64,000 nt of DNA from Balaenoptera acutorostrata (Eukaryota > Chordata > Mammalia > Artiodactyla > Balaenopteridae): contig NC_080078.1 of NCBI RefSeq assembly GCF_949987535.1, forward strand, positions 47,208,207 through 47,272,206, written 5' to 3'. Positions within the stretch are counted from its first letter, which is position 1, and every line of letters begins with the position of its first letter. Under the pieces are notes generated by a model. The model made no database searches. It worked only from the letters and a program-made list of their open reading frames with translations, and had not been told where the DNA came from. Position numbers and translations under genes: made by a program. Positions 24,440 to 36,784 of this stretch are shown in pieces.

Positions 24440-26134
24440 GAGAGACAGGTGAATACAGAGAATCACAACTTACCAGAGCAGAAACTCCAAAGCAGAAACC
24501 TCCACAGGAGCCAGCACCACGGTAGGAAAATCTAAACTGTAATTGAGGAATTGTTGGAGCTTGGAGCAGACAATTCTGTGTCAACTTCAAGAAAAGATAA
24601 CTGTTATCTGACTAGCTCGATGAGTTAACTCAGGAATAGTCAGAGGAGCTGCAGTTCACAAAACACAAGCTCTGGCAGACCACAGGCAAACCCAGAAAAC
24701 AAAGCAGGCGAGCTTGCTTTTATGGAGAAAAGGGGTATATGGGCAGGACTGTTCTAAACGAAAGTTCATTGGAGGAAAGTAAGAGTTCAGGGTGGTGGTG
24801 TCTTCTCATTGGCTGAGCTACAGAGTTTTCCATTGGCTGGGCTTGTTGCTGGGCGAGAAGAACATCATCCTTCCTCTTGATGGGGGTAAAGTAGAGGCAC
24901 CTTCCTGTTGGAGACGCAAGGTAGTCTCTTCTATTTGGGATAATTGACAATGACTGGTGGGGTGTAAGAACTCGCCCTACAGGCCTTCCCAGCTCCAATT
25001 TTAATTGATGTTTCCTTTATTAATTTTCATGCCTGAAAGTTAAAAATTCCACGGGGTGGGGTGGGGGGCTAGTCTTAGGGTGGCCCCACACACTTTTGTA
25101 AATTTTACCTCACCAGGTTCTCACAGTGAATGCAGAGAAAAATCCCCTCGTGCTACCTGCAGCAGAGGGGGAAAGGAGCTTCTCTGAAATACGCCACTCT
25201 GTTCTTAACAAGGCCTGCCTTCAGGAGAAACTACTTTACCAGAGCCTAACCTGCTGAGGTTTATTTAGAGCCTAACCTCCCTGGGGGAAGGGCAATATTC
25301 TACTTCAGCCAGCTCTAGGCATCCACATGGGGGAAGGGAAATACCCAACTCCAGCCACTCTAGTTATCTTATCCACCTGAGGGGGAAAAGGGGGAACTAA
25401 GAAGCACTTGTGATATTCACAGGTCAGAAGCCCAGGCTCAAAAAAGACTGAGACCTAATCACAGGACTATAGAATGCTCCCTCTCCCCACCACCTCACCT
25501 CCACCTTATTAAAGGTCTATTTACTGGAGTCCCATTTGCCCAGTACATGATACATCATGTTCAGCTATCAAAGACAACTTACAAGGCATACTAAGAGGAA
25601 AACAATAAAGCACAGTTTGAGGAGACAGAGCAAGCATCAGAACCAAACTCAGATATGGTAAAGATGTTGGAATGATTAATATGCTAAGGATTCTAATGGA
25701 TCAAGTACATAGCATACAAGAACAGATGCACATTATAAGCTGAGAGATGGAAATTCTAAGAAAGAATCAGAAAAAAAAAATTCTAGAGCTCAAAAATATT
25801 GTAACAGAAATGAAGAATGCCTTTGATGGGCTCATTAGTAGAGTAGACACAGATGAAGAAAATCTCTGACCTTGAGGGTATAGAAGCTTTGGAAGTTAAT
25901 ACAAACTTAAAAAAAAAATGGGAAAACAAAGAGAAAAAGACTAAAAAAAACCAGAGAAGAATATTCAAGAAGTGTGCGGCAACTACAAAGAGTATAACAT
26001 GTGTATAATGGAATACCAGAAGGAAAAGAAAGAGAGGAAGAAACAGAAAAATATTCTACACCTAGGCATATTGTATTCGAACTATAGAAAATCCAAGATA
26101 AATAAAAAAATCTTGAAAGAAGCCAGAGGGAAAA

Positions 26135-26344
26135 ATGTACCTTACATATAGGGGATCAAAGATAAGAATTACAGCCAATGTCTCAGAAACCATGCAAGCA
26201 AGAGAGGGGAGTAAAATATTTAAAGTGCTGAGAAAACAAAACCACCAACCTAGAACTCTGAACCCTGTAAAATTATCCTTCAAAAGTGAAGGAGCCATAA
26301 AGACTTTCTCAGTCACAAAAATTGAGGGAAATTGTTTCTGGTAG
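26135..26344 (+). pseudogene. Relic of the L1 ORF1p C-terminal region
   Basis: The longest surviving frame keeps ORF1p-like text: YRGSKIRITANVSETMQARE, then IFKVLRKQNHQPRTLNPVK and LSFKSEGAIKTFS. This is the RNA-binding C-terminal half of ORF1p. Frameshifts on both sides remove the coiled coil and the C terminus, so no functional protein is expected. Confidence 0.75.
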
Positions 26345-26526
26345 ACCTGCCTTGCAAGAAAAGAAGTTCTTCAGAGGGAAGGAAAACGGTATAAGTCAGT
26401 CACAAATCTACATAAAGAAAGGAAGAGCATTAGAGAAGGAATAAGTGAAGATAAAATAAAAACTTTTATCATTCTTATTCTTAATTGATTTAACAGATTT
26501 TAAAAAATAGCAACAATGTATTCAAT

Positions 26527-26552
26527 TATATATATGTATCTGTCTATATCTA

Positions 26553-26587
<35 letters not shown>

Positions 26588-26588
26588 T
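26527..26588. repeat. (TA)n/(TG)n microsatellite at the L1 deletion junction
   Basis: TATATATATGTATCTGTC, then a (TG)7-8 run and a (TA)9-10 run, placed exactly between the ORF1-side and ORF2-side parts of the ancient L1. Confidence 0.9.
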
Positions 26589-26697
26589 AGGAGATAGCAT
26601 AGGAGAAAATCTAGAAACCATTTGTATGGTGATGACTTTTAGATACAACATCAGAGGCTCAACTGATAAGCTGGCTATCATTAAAATTAAAACTTCT

Positions 26698-27026
26698 GGG
26701 ACTTCCCTGGTGGCACAGTGGTTAAGAATCTGCCTGCCAATGCAGGGGTCATGGGTTCGAGCCCTGGTCTGGGAAGATCCCACATGCCACAGAGCAGCCA
26801 AGCCCATGTGCCACAACTACTGAGCCTGTGCTCTAGAGCCCGTGAGCCACAACTGCTGAAGCCTGTGCACCTAGAGCCCGTGCTCCACAACAAAGAGAAG
26901 CCACTGCAATGAGAAGCCCGGGCACCGCAACGAAGAGTAGCCCCCGCTCACCGCAACTAGAGAAAGCCCACGTGCAGCAACGAAGACCCAATGCAGCCAA
27001 AAATAAATAAAATAAATTTTAAAAAA
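26698..27026 (+). mobile_element. CHR-type tRNA-Glu SINE nested in the ancient L1
   Basis: Starts GGGACTTCCCTGGTGGCACA with box A-like GGTTAAGAATC and box B-like GGTTCGAGCCC, and ends CAGCCAAAAATAAATAAAA. The duplicated target TTAAAACTTCT is present at 26687-26697 and 27029-27039. Inserted into the L1 segment that reads 'cattaaaattaaaacttctgctctg', so it is younger than the L1. Confidence 0.97.
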
Positions 27027-28609
27027 ATTTAAAACTTCTGCTCTGTGAAAGACATTGTCAAGTGAATGAAAGACAAGCCAGGCAGGGAGAAAATATTTGC
27101 AAAAGACATATCTGATAAAGGACCGTTTTCCAAAAATAAACAAAGAACTCTTAAAACTCAGCAATAAGATAATGAACAACTTGATTTAAAAATGGGCAAA
27201 CGATCTGATCAGATACGTCACCAAAGAAAATACACAGATGGCAAATAAGCTTATGAAAAGATGCTCTGCACCATATGTTATCAGAGAACTGCAAATTAAA
27301 ACAATAAAGAGATACCACTACACAGCTATTAGAATAGCCAAAATCTGGAACATTCACAACACCAAATGCTGGTGAGGATGTGGAACAATAGGAACTCTCA
27401 TTCATTACTGATGGGAATGAAAAATGGTACAGCTACTTTGGAAGACAGTTTGGCAGTTTCTTACAAAACTAAACATACTTTTACCATATGCTCCAGCAAT
27501 TGTGCTCCTTAGAATTTATGTAAAGATGTCCACACAAAAACCTGCACACTGATTATTCATAATTGCTGTATTCAGAATTGCCTAAATTGAAAGCAACCAA
27601 AATGTCCTTTAGTAGGTGAGGGAATAAACAAACTGTGGTACATCCAGACAATGGAATATTAGTCAGTGATAAAAAGAAATGAGCTATCAAGATGTGAAAA
27701 GACACAGAGGAAACTTAAATACGTATTACTAAGTAAAAGAAGCCAATCTGAAAAGACTATACACTGTATAATTCAAACTGGAAGAGACAAAACTATAGAC
27801 ACAATAAAAGGATCAGAGGTTGCCAGGGGTTAGTGGGAAGGAAGTGATGAACTGGTGTAGCATAGAAGATTTTTTAGGGCAATGGCAGTATTCTTTATGA
27901 TACTATAATTATAGATATATGTCATACTTTTGGCCAAACCTATAGAAAGTACAGCACCAAGAGTGAACCCTAATATAAACTATAGACTTTGGGTGATAAC
28001 GATGTGTCAGTGTAGGTTCATTGATTATAAATAATGTACCACTCTGCTGTGGGATTGTGGTGGAGGCTGCATGTGGGGACAGGTGGTATACAGGAAATCT
28101 TGGTATTTTCTGCTCAGTTTTGTCATGAATCTAAAACTTCTCTAAAAAAAATAGTCTATTAAAAATAAAATAAAATTTAAAAAAAATAAAATAATGTAAA
28201 GTAAAATAACATAAACAGCTCTCAGCTATGACAGATGAGCATTTCCAGCTGCTATTTTTAGCATATTTTCTAAATGACAGTTTACCCACCAGTGACTTCA
28301 GTGTTCTTTTGGAATCCTAAATTCAGAAGCTCATTTTAGGAAATGATATTAAAGCAATTCCTGTGTGACAGCAAGCACATAAAATTCCAACTCTCTCAAG
28401 CACAGGGGCCTGGTTAATTACTAAGGAATGTTTATCAGACACAAAACTCTTCTTTGTGTAATAATGTCAGTAGTGGCTTTAATAACACGTTGAAGTTACA
28501 AAGCACTTTTCATGGTCATTAGGAATTCCCTTTAGTACTGCCCAGTGCATTTCATGTCAAAATTATACTTGGGCGCATCTCTGACATGTAATAAATACTG
28601 CATTTCCAT

Positions 28610-28895
28610 AAAAAATGTAGAATGGACTTGATACATACAATATGGACGAATCTCACAGACAGTACTTTGAATGAAAGAAGCCAGACACAAAGGGTACATA
28701 CGGGCAAGATTCCATTTATATGAAGTTCAAGAACAGGCAAAACTAAGCTGTTTAGAAATCAGAACAATGGTTGTTTAAGGGGGGCGTGGCTTGACTGAAA
28801 GGGGTCATGATAGAACTTTCCAGGGGGATAGAAATGTTCTATCTTGACTGGGGAGTTGGTTACACAGGGATATGCATTTATTCAAATCTTCCTTC
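28610..28895 (+). mobile_element. Old L1 (L1M) 3' UTR fragment
   Basis: Contains GACGAATCTCACAGACAG, GAATGAAAGAAGCCAGACAC, GATTCCATTTATATGAAGTT, CAAGAACAGGCAAAACTAAG and 'ttggttacacagggatatgc', in the order found in L1MC to L1ME 3' regions. Confidence 0.75.
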
Positions 28896-30295
28896 CTGAT
28901 TCAGAAGAAGCCATGAAGAAATTCCTTCTAAATGGTTCGAGTGCCCAAAACGGGGCACAGGTGCCCAGATTGACTGGTCTTACTAGTGACCAGCGCTCAC
29001 GTAAAGCAAGTGGACGAGTGAAGTTTGAGAAGGAGACTCCTAGTTTTCTGATCTGTCTGCAGCACAGGTGAGGGTGATAATCACCTTCACGATAAATATA
29101 TTTTGTAAAAAAAAAAAAAAAAAGAGAGAGAAGGAAGAAAACGAAGATGAAGAGAGTAAGAATTCCCCCTTGGTAGATGGGAAGGTGGGGAGCAGAGAAG
29201 GTGAGAAAGACCAGTGGGGGAGCCAGGCTGGCGATGGAGGAGGGGGCGGAGTCTGCCCAAGGTGGTGGGCAGGTAGAAGGAGGAGGCAAGTGACCCCTGC
29301 CCTGGGGGAGCGGAGTGAAGCGGCCCAACATGTTCGTAATTTTCTCCTCTGCAGGCTTAGAAACAACAAATCAAGAACCAGGACAACTGCAATCTTGACA
29401 TATTATTTAAGCTTCACAATGCCCCTCTATGCCGAATTGCAATTATATCCTAAGGATTAGTAGCAAACCATAAAATTTAAAGAACCTGTGGGTTGCTCTT
29501 TAGGGATAAGAAGGAAATAGGGAACCACGGAGATCACAGCCTTCTCCTCAGCTAGACTCAGTGAGAGAGAGAAAGCCTAGGGTGAAACGGGCAGCGGCAG
29601 TTTTAAGGAAAAAGAAAAGACGATGGTGGAATAATCCATATGGGCTGAATTAAAGAAGAAAATGAGAGCATGGGAGGTCATACGCAGGTGTGACAATTCA
29701 TCCTTTGCTCACCTCTTCCCCCTCCCCACCACCAAAAAATAATGATAATGATTCATAAATCACCCCCCCACACACACACAAAGCCCTTCTATTCCTATTG
29801 GGATGCCTTTTTTTTTTTAGGCTAAATCATTGTGGAGAAAATTATTTTAAAATAATCAAAGGAGGCATCCCATAAAGTGACTGCTAGAGAAAAAAAGAAA
29901 GAAGAAATTCAAGATGTCACAATGGTTTGGGGGCCACTATTATACGACTGGTTTAATTTACTTCTCCTCAAGGGCAGAAGCCAGCCCTGTCTCAGAATTT
30001 ATTTCTGCCTGGTCACCTTCTCCCTGCATCCCAGTCAACTCCTTCAGCAACTGTGTAACTTGTTTATACTCAAATTCAACTGCACTCATTCGTATGCTGC
30101 CTAGGAAATATGAGGTTTCTAAAGGTGTTTGTTTTCTATAACCTGGGCTATCCAACAAGAACCTGAGCGTAGGCTATCTCTGGCTTGCTTTCTGGAATCA
30201 CAGTATTTATGCAACGTGATGCTTTTAGTTAACACCGAGCCCAAGCAGCACTATTCATAGGCTTCGTAGCTCAGATTCTCTCTCTCTAGTATGTG
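28896..30295. other. Intron with simple A- and GA-rich stretches
   Basis: An A17 run at 29107-29122 is followed by GAGAGAGAAGGAAGAAAACG-type purine sequence. The frames of 110-150 codons on both strands here are products of biased composition. A diverged dyad lies at 29068-29090. Confidence 0.5.
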
Positions 30296-30352
30296 GGTGT
30301 ATATATATAAATATAACATATATTTTATATAAATATTATATATATATATACC
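30296..30352. repeat. (TA)n-rich microsatellite
   Basis: TGTATATATATAAATATAAC continuing through ATATATATATACC. Confidence 0.9.
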
Positions 30353-31014
30353 ATACAGGCCATATACACCAGAATATAAACACATTGTGCTAAGACTTCA
30401 TCTTAGTTTTTATTATCCAGACAAAAAGGACCTTGGCCAGCCTCTGCCTCGGGTTTAACACATGAGTCATTCAGCCACTTCCAGAGCAGTAGATACTGCA
30501 ACCAAAGTATTCAGATGCCAACCTGGTCAGTTCCTGTAGACACAGACCCTCTCTCTGCAGGTGCAGAATGACATGCACCCTTGAGCCCAAACCGTAATGT
30601 TATGTAAGACGGCACCTTCTATTTTGGTTTCTCTCACAAATAAAGTATGCAGTGGCACGCTTGCCAAATGAGAACTACAACACTGCAGTGTGTCAACGTG
30701 AGCGTTTTATAATTAAATATTAAATACATATTTTCCTTACTTTCAAAGAACGCTATGGTTAGGGAAAGCAGAGTGTAACTGTCAGCATCCTGGCAGGAAA
30801 CACAATATGCTCAGATGGTTTAAATACAGATATTTGATGAAGGGAACACTTATAGAGACGTGGCGGCGTGGAAAGACAAGCAAGAGACACTGGGGCACCC
30901 TCGGGCCAAGGGGTGGAAATAGTGTTACCACAGTCCAGCGAAAGAGAGCTGGAGCTGCAAAGGGGAGGCTTCCCAGTGAACCACAGTCACGGAGGGGCAC
31001 AGCCATGGCCAAAG
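30353..31014. other. Intron; possible unresolved old repeat after 30780
   Basis: From about 30780 ('tggcaggaaacacaatatgc', 'atatttgatgaagggaacac') the text resembles an old mammal-wide repeat that I cannot name. Nothing else seen. Confidence 0.35.
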
Positions 31015-31074
31015 TGGGGTGGGAGGGAGGATAGGAGGGTAGGGAGTTAGGGGAGTGAGGGTGGGGAGGTGGGG
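31015..31074 (+). repeat. Dense G-run tract (G-quadruplex-prone)
   Basis: About ten runs of three or four G separated by 1-6 bases in 60 bases, starting GGGGTGGGAGGGAGGATAGG and ending GGGTGGGGAGGTGGGG. A second, shorter tract of the same kind lies at 31214-31238. Confidence 0.9.
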
Positions 31075-31238
31075 ACGGCTGAGAAATAGCCCAAGCACTT
31101 CCTCCCACCTTCCCCTCCTGCAGTTACCCCAACTCTCCCCTCCCCTATCAGCCAAACCCAGAGTCTAGGCAGCAGGGACACTGGGGTGGCCTTGCACAGA
31201 GCAGGACAGAGAAGGGAGGGCAAGGGGAGGAGGGGGGG

Positions 31239-33217
31239 AAACAGAATAACCAAGAAACAAGGGGACTGCACTGTTATAAAACACAACCTTCACCAAAGTT
31301 AACTCATTAGGTTATCCCTTCTAAAGTGTCAGTTACTACAGACATAGCCCCAAAGATAGGGCAGCACACAGAAACAGCACGGCAGCCAGAATCGGTCAAA
31401 TGTGACTTTGGTTACGAGCCACGGGTCCAGGAACTCACGTAGACAGGTGGGAACTGGTGAATCCGGCTCATGCCAACATGTGCCCAGTCTTAGGGGAGGA
31501 GGCTTGTTGCTCAGTTAGGTGGCAAGCTGCTTTCTCAGAGAGTGAGTCCAAAGTGTCGGGACCGCAACCTTACTTGTTCCACAAGCTTATAACTCACAAG
31601 CTGATATTCACAGTCTACGAATCTGCAGTGCACAGATTCTCTTGAGGCCTGTGGCAATCAGGACCTTTACATAATTAGCAAAACTACGGATCCATCAGGA
31701 CTTAATCACGTTCTCTTCCACACGAAACTCGTTCAGATCCTGATAAGTCTTTGAAAAGATCAATTTATTTTAATATCATATATTACATTTACTGTTTATT
31801 ATTTTCAAATATTTCAAGTACAAAGTGGCCTTTAAAACATATCTGTGTTTATGTGCATATGTGTTTATATATTTTATATATACATATGTATAGCTCTTCC
31901 AATACCCCAGGGCGATTTTAACAGTCAGTGAGTGTCAATGAATTTAGTCAAATACCATTCAAGGGCATCAAACTTTTGTCTGACATGTTCAAATCAGGAG
32001 TAGCAGCCGGTGCGGAAAATGAAGACCATTTTCCAGGCTTCTCTTAAAGAAGAGGCACTCAGCCTTCATTTTAAATATGTTCTGAAGGCTAATGTACCTG
32101 GCAGAGCAGAAAGTAAAGAGAGAACACACAACACATCTGCAAACAGCAGTGCAGCACTTGCTAAAGTTCATCGCTTTAAAAAAAAAAAAAAAAAAAAACA
32201 CCAGGGGCAAAGGGTATCTGGTGTTTAACAAGTGCCCCCCAAAACCAGGTCCGGTTAGGTACCTAGCAAAGCCACACCGCATTCATCACATTGTCCTCTC
32301 CAAGCCCTTGTCAAGAGAAAACTGCCTCTCAGGTGTCAAGAAGGATTTGTGAGAGTTAATCTGATTTTTCACGAAGGAAGCCTTTAGTACTTTACCAATA
32401 TGCTCAATTTTCTGCCAGACACATGAAATGGCTGTCTGACATCAGCACCACCTGCCATGCTCTTCTCTTTCTTGTATTGATTTATCTGCTAACCTTGACG
32501 AGGGAGTCTTAGATTGCAGATGGATCATGCACCAGGAGAAGGCCATTTTGCCTAGCGACAATTGCATTTGTGATTGACCGCCATCAAGCACCCAAACGGC
32601 CTGGGATCTACAAAACCTCTGGAATCTCTTTTCAAGAAATAGCAACTTTTCCTTCCCTGCAGTCTTAATTTGGGAATTAGAGAAAACATCACTGTAAAAT
32701 AGCCAACTTCCTTATTTACTGTGACATTCACAAGTTGTCATACTCTGTCACCCAGTTTGTCAGGAAGTTTTTCCTAGATGTCAAGCACTGGGCTGGGGCC
32801 TCTGGTGAATGGGAGAGAATTTCTAGCTTCAAAGCACTTGATAAAGAGAAACAAGACTCACACACCTACAAGCACACCCACACACATGTACTTAAGCACG
32901 GTGGCAGGTAATGCTGGTGTTCTATCCACATTTTCTTGGCCTTCCCTACTTATCACCTGCATCTTTGGTGGACAGTCGTGGACAAGCCCATGACTTCCTA
33001 TTTCATGTACCAGTGTCTCTCCGACTGAGGCTTTCTCTGGCCCCTGGAGAACAAGGAGGTCCTTAGCTTGAACAAGTCAGACGTAATGGAAAGTTAATGC
33101 CCCTGCGGACAGTTCTTACCTGATGAGTGATGGGAGTCAGTGGACAAATCCCCTGGTTTCCTTGACCCTCAGTGGCACAATTATGAAACATGGTCCATAT
33201 GGTTTCCCAGAAATCTC
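31239..33217. other. Intron with no recognised transposon
   Basis: Holds a TA-rich run at 31842-31893 and an A20 run at about 32180-32199. I see no repeat family or exon. Confidence 0.45.
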
Positions 33218-33711
33218 TGTATTGGTTTCCTACTGCTGCTGTAACAAATTACCGTGAACTTAGTGACTTAAAGCAATACAAATTTATTATCTTACAGTTC
33301 TTGAGGTCAGAAGTCCAACATAAATTTCACTTTGCTAAAATCAGGGGTTGGCAGGATTGCATTCCTTCTGGAGGCTCCAGGACGATTCCATTTTCTCACT
33401 TTCTCCAGCTTCCAGTGGCTGTCTGCATCCCTTGGCTCCTGACCCGTTGCTCATATCACTATGACATTGTCCTCCCCTTCCTCTGCTTCTGTTGTCACTT
33501 TACCTTCTCTATGACCCTTCTGTCTTCTTCTTATAAGGACCATTGTAATTCTATTGGCCTCACCTGAATAATCCAGAATACTTTGCCATCGCAATGTGTT
33601 TAACTTAATCAGTATCTGTGAAGTCCACTTTGCCATGTAAGGTAATACATTTAAAGTTTCTGGGTACTGGGATGCAGACCTCTTTGTAGGGCTGTAATTG
33701 AGCCGCCCACA
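33218..33711 (-). mobile_element. Solo MaLR-type LTR (MLT1-like)
   Basis: The + strand starts TGTATTGGTTTCCTACTGCT and ends GCCGCCCACA, i.e. TG...CA ends. Inside are AACAAATTACCGTGAACTTA, AATTTATTATCTTACAGTTC and GACCCTTCTGTCTTCTTCTT with 'ataaggacc', as in the complement of MLT1 LTRs. The flanks read ATCTC (33213-33217) and GTCTC (33712-33716), a five-base target duplication with one change. No internal retroviral sequence adjoins it, so it is a solo LTR. Confidence 0.8.
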
Positions 33712-34095
33712 GTCTCCAATAAAAATGAGCCTCACTTGCCCGCACTAGTAAGCCATTCATTAATGTACCCGTTTCTGGCTTTTCCCCTCTCCTGTCTCAC
33801 TTTTCTGTTCACCAACCGGTGTTTGTGGGACTACTTCTCAAATTTCTTTCATCCAAATCTTTATCTCAAATTAGAAGACTCACTCATGCCCATCAAGTTA
33901 TTTTAAATATAACATGAGGTATCCGAAGGCAGAATCTGATAAATAAACAAAAGGAACTAAGGTACTGCAAAAATTCAGGCAGGGTTCAATCAGTCCAATT
34001 TGAATTCCAGAAAGTGCCATAGAGAAGGAAGGATTTAAATTAAACTTCAAAGAATGAGAACATTGTTCATAGTCTAATGAGTAATTTGCGATTTC
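33712..34095. other. Intron with no recognised element
   Basis: Nothing assignable between the LTR and the SINE. Confidence 0.45.
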
Positions 34096-34110
34096 CCTTC
34101 CTTTCTTCTT

Positions 34111-34433
34111 TATTTCTTTATTTCTTTATGGCCGCATTGGGTCTTCATTGCTGCAGCTGCGGCGAGCAGGGGCTACTCTTCGCTGTGGTGCACGGACTTA
34201 TCGCGGTGGCTTCTCTTTGTTGCCGAGCACAGGCTCTAGGCGCACAGGCTTCAGTAGCTGTGGCACGCAGGCTCCGTAGTTGTGGCTCGCGGGCTCTAGA
34301 GTGCAGGGTCAGTAGTTGTGGCACACGGGCTTAGCTACTCCGCGGCATGTGGGATCTTCCCGGACCAGGGCTCGAACCCGTGTCCCCTGCATTGGCAGGC
34401 GGATTCTTAACCACTGTGCCACCAGGGAAGTCC
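34111..34433 (-). mobile_element. CHR-type tRNA-Glu SINE
   Basis: TATTTCTTTATTTCTTTATG (degraded tail) followed by the complement of the SINE body and ending CACTGTGCCACCAGGGAAGT. The 15-base target duplication CCTTCCTTTCTTCTT is perfect at 34096-34110 and 34434-34448. The plus-strand frame of 85 codons here is a translation of the SINE. Confidence 0.97.
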
Positions 34434-34448
34434 CCTTCCTTTCTTCTT

Positions 34449-36784
34449 AAAATACCTGTATCAGAGCCAGTTTTTCACCAACGAAGGAGGGACATACCAC
34501 CATCCTGAAATGAAGCACTTATCGAAACTCTCTCAAGTTCCCAAGTGGTGGCATATGACCCAGATTTTTCTAATACCTGAAGACATACAATTTTATCTGC
34601 AGGACTCCAAGACTGGAGAAATACTTTGCAGGCAGATCTTGCTAATTTTCCTTCTCTGCTACTGAAATGGGATGCAGCAATCCAAATGAATTATGTATTG
34701 GGGACCAAACACAGCCAAACACGACCCTCCTAGCTGAGGGCGATTACCGAAATAAGGACGTGACCACTATACTATGTTCAAGAAGTTTATAGACTCACTG
34801 GGGAAGCGAAACAAGAACACAGTTTCAAAACTTGAAAACAATACTGCCCTTTATTTTTTTACAGAAAGGCTACACCACCCACATTTTGACATCACAGAGG
34901 ATGAGACCATGGGGGAAAACAACACGGCTATTGAAGACTGCACAACACAGAGATTCGGAAAATTCAGACTTTGTGAAGAGGCTGAGGAATGTTTTCACTC
35001 ACTTATTTTCATTTTCTTTTTGTGTGTGCAAAAGACTGATATAAGTCTGTGTCTAAAATAAATATGAAGTACTCTTGATAAGTATAAAATACAAAATTTA
35101 AGGGGTAATAAGACATTACATCGTGGTTGAATGTTTCTAAAACTGCAGGGACATCTTATAATTGATAGAATTTTGGATTCCACAAAACATAGCATTGTGA
35201 AGTGCTAAGTCAGTCCAAAATCTAGATACAGCATCCCTTTATTGCAATTCTATAGAAGATGTATTTGGTCACAAACACTTTGCTTAAGTCTCAAGACGTA
35301 GCAACATAAACTTAATAGGAGAATACAGGTAACACTCCCGTCCTCTCCTCATCTTTTGTTCTCCTGTGCTTTTTTTTTTTTTGCAACCTGTTTCCCTTAG
35401 AGAAGGCAGTAAAGAGCATTTTCTTCTCTCTTATATGATTTTAGAGGGTGTGCAGAGCCTGAAAAGCTAGAAGTGAAAGTCAGGCTGGTTAGGAGCTGCG
35501 CAGCTGAAGGTTTTCTTCCACAAGAATCCTCAATGGGTTCACCAGCCGCCCTCCAGCACTCACCCAGAGCTAATCTCCAAGGGTGACATGGATGAGGACC
35601 CCTCCCCAGACTCTTTACAAGTCACAACACCTGCCGGTACTTGCAGGGCAGGGGCTTCCCCTTGGCGTGCAGGTGACAGACAGCCAGGGTCCCTTCCACT
35701 GCGTGATGAATGGCTGCTGGGTGCAGCTGAGGCGGAGTGGAGAGGTTTGCTAAGGGAACATATTTATGGCAGTAAATGCTGAGAAATGCAGGGGGTTTTT
35801 TTTCCCCCCCCTCCATAAGCGGCATTAAATTTTCTCTCATCAGAATGCAGATTTCCCAAGCACTCTCATGCCATTCTCTTGGAAAAGAATTGGTCTCCAC
35901 GTTTCACTCCCCTGCAAAAGAAAGCTTACCGTAGCATTAATGCCAGCAGAAGAAGTTTCACCTGCATGACTTTCAAAAGTTCTTGGAGATCCACCTCCCA
36001 GTAAAAGCGAGAAAAGGATGGCTGGGGACCTGGGGGTGATGGCGGCGTGTTACTGGTGAGAATGAGCGCGAGGTTATGGCTGTCTCCTGGTACAACGGTG
36101 GTTGCCATGCAAGACTGCTGAGTCAAGATGTAGATAAGGATGAAATCCAGCCTGGGTCAGCTGCCAACGCCTGTGCTCAGGTTCAAGGGTGACAACCTCC
36201 CCACCATCCACCACTCCTGAGAAGAGACTACTTTTTCTTACCCCAAAGCACCTCAACTGCCAAGCCTTACAGCTATGGGATTGCCTCTGTTCAGAAAGGG
36301 CTGTCTTTTCTGATTTGTACCAAGTCAGTGTGTAGGATGGTAGTTGTCCTAGAACTCAGAGAGGAGTTTTTCTCTGTTTGTTTGTTTAAATCTGTACCCC
36401 CATGAGAAGCAGTCAGTTACTGAGATTGACAGGAATATGTTAGGCAAGCTGAAGCAGGGAAAAGAAAAAAGCTGGGAACCTGTGAAGTAAATTTTGGGAG
36501 AACACCTCCATTGTAGAGAAGATTGAGGGATGTTTTCCATTCTAGTCCCTCTTGCCCACGGTACCCCAACTCAGATATCAAGAGTGGGCAGGGAGGGTAG
36601 TCAGAACAACATCAAGCCTGACTCATTAAGTGAGATTTTTACCCTAAAGAATAATGAAAACAAATCAACGTAAAATAAACCAGTAAACAAACCTAGAAGG
36701 AATAAACACACATGATTTGGAAAGCTAAAAGTATAAAATCAACAATGAACTTGTTAGTTATAAAAAATTTATGATGAAATGTTA
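34449..36784. other. Intron with no recognised element
   Basis: T- and A-rich stretches at about 35370 and a TTTTTTTTCCCCCCCC step near 35802. The 35600-35900 part is somewhat GC-rich. No repeat family or exon supported. Confidence 0.45.

Larger units (their letters stand above)
24440..28200 (+). mobile_element. Ancient L1 (L1M) with 5' UTR and 3' end but most of ORF2 missing
   Basis: 5' UTR-like sequence runs from about 24440 (firm from about 25080: CTCACCAGGTTCTCACAGTG and CAGAGCCTAACCTGCTGAGG) to about 25600. An ORF1 relic follows at about 25620-26450. After an AT microsatellite (26527-26588) the sequence jumps to the C-terminal end of ORF2 (from about 26600; ACTCTCATTCATTACTGATGGGAATGA, ACAATGGAATATTAGTCAG) and a full 3' UTR ending TAAAACTTCTCTAAAAAAAATAG with an A-rich tail. 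A CHR SINE is nested at 26698. The layout resembles a half-L1 or an internally deleted copy. It is long dead. Confidence 0.8.

Noticed and set aside
26698..26790. tRNA gene suggested by A and B box-like motifs
   Set aside because: These belong to the tRNA-derived head of the CHR SINE. No intact cloverleaf with a matching acceptor stem is present.
28882..29331. 149-codon minus-strand frame and overlapping 109- and 130-codon frames
   Set aside because: They are translations of purine- and pyrimidine-biased DNA around a poly-A/GA tract, with runs of Phe, Ser, Pro or Lys, Glu and no domain.
34077..34334. 85-codon frame rich in Cys, Ser and Ala
   Set aside because: It is the antisense reading of a SINE; similar frames recur in the other SINE copies.
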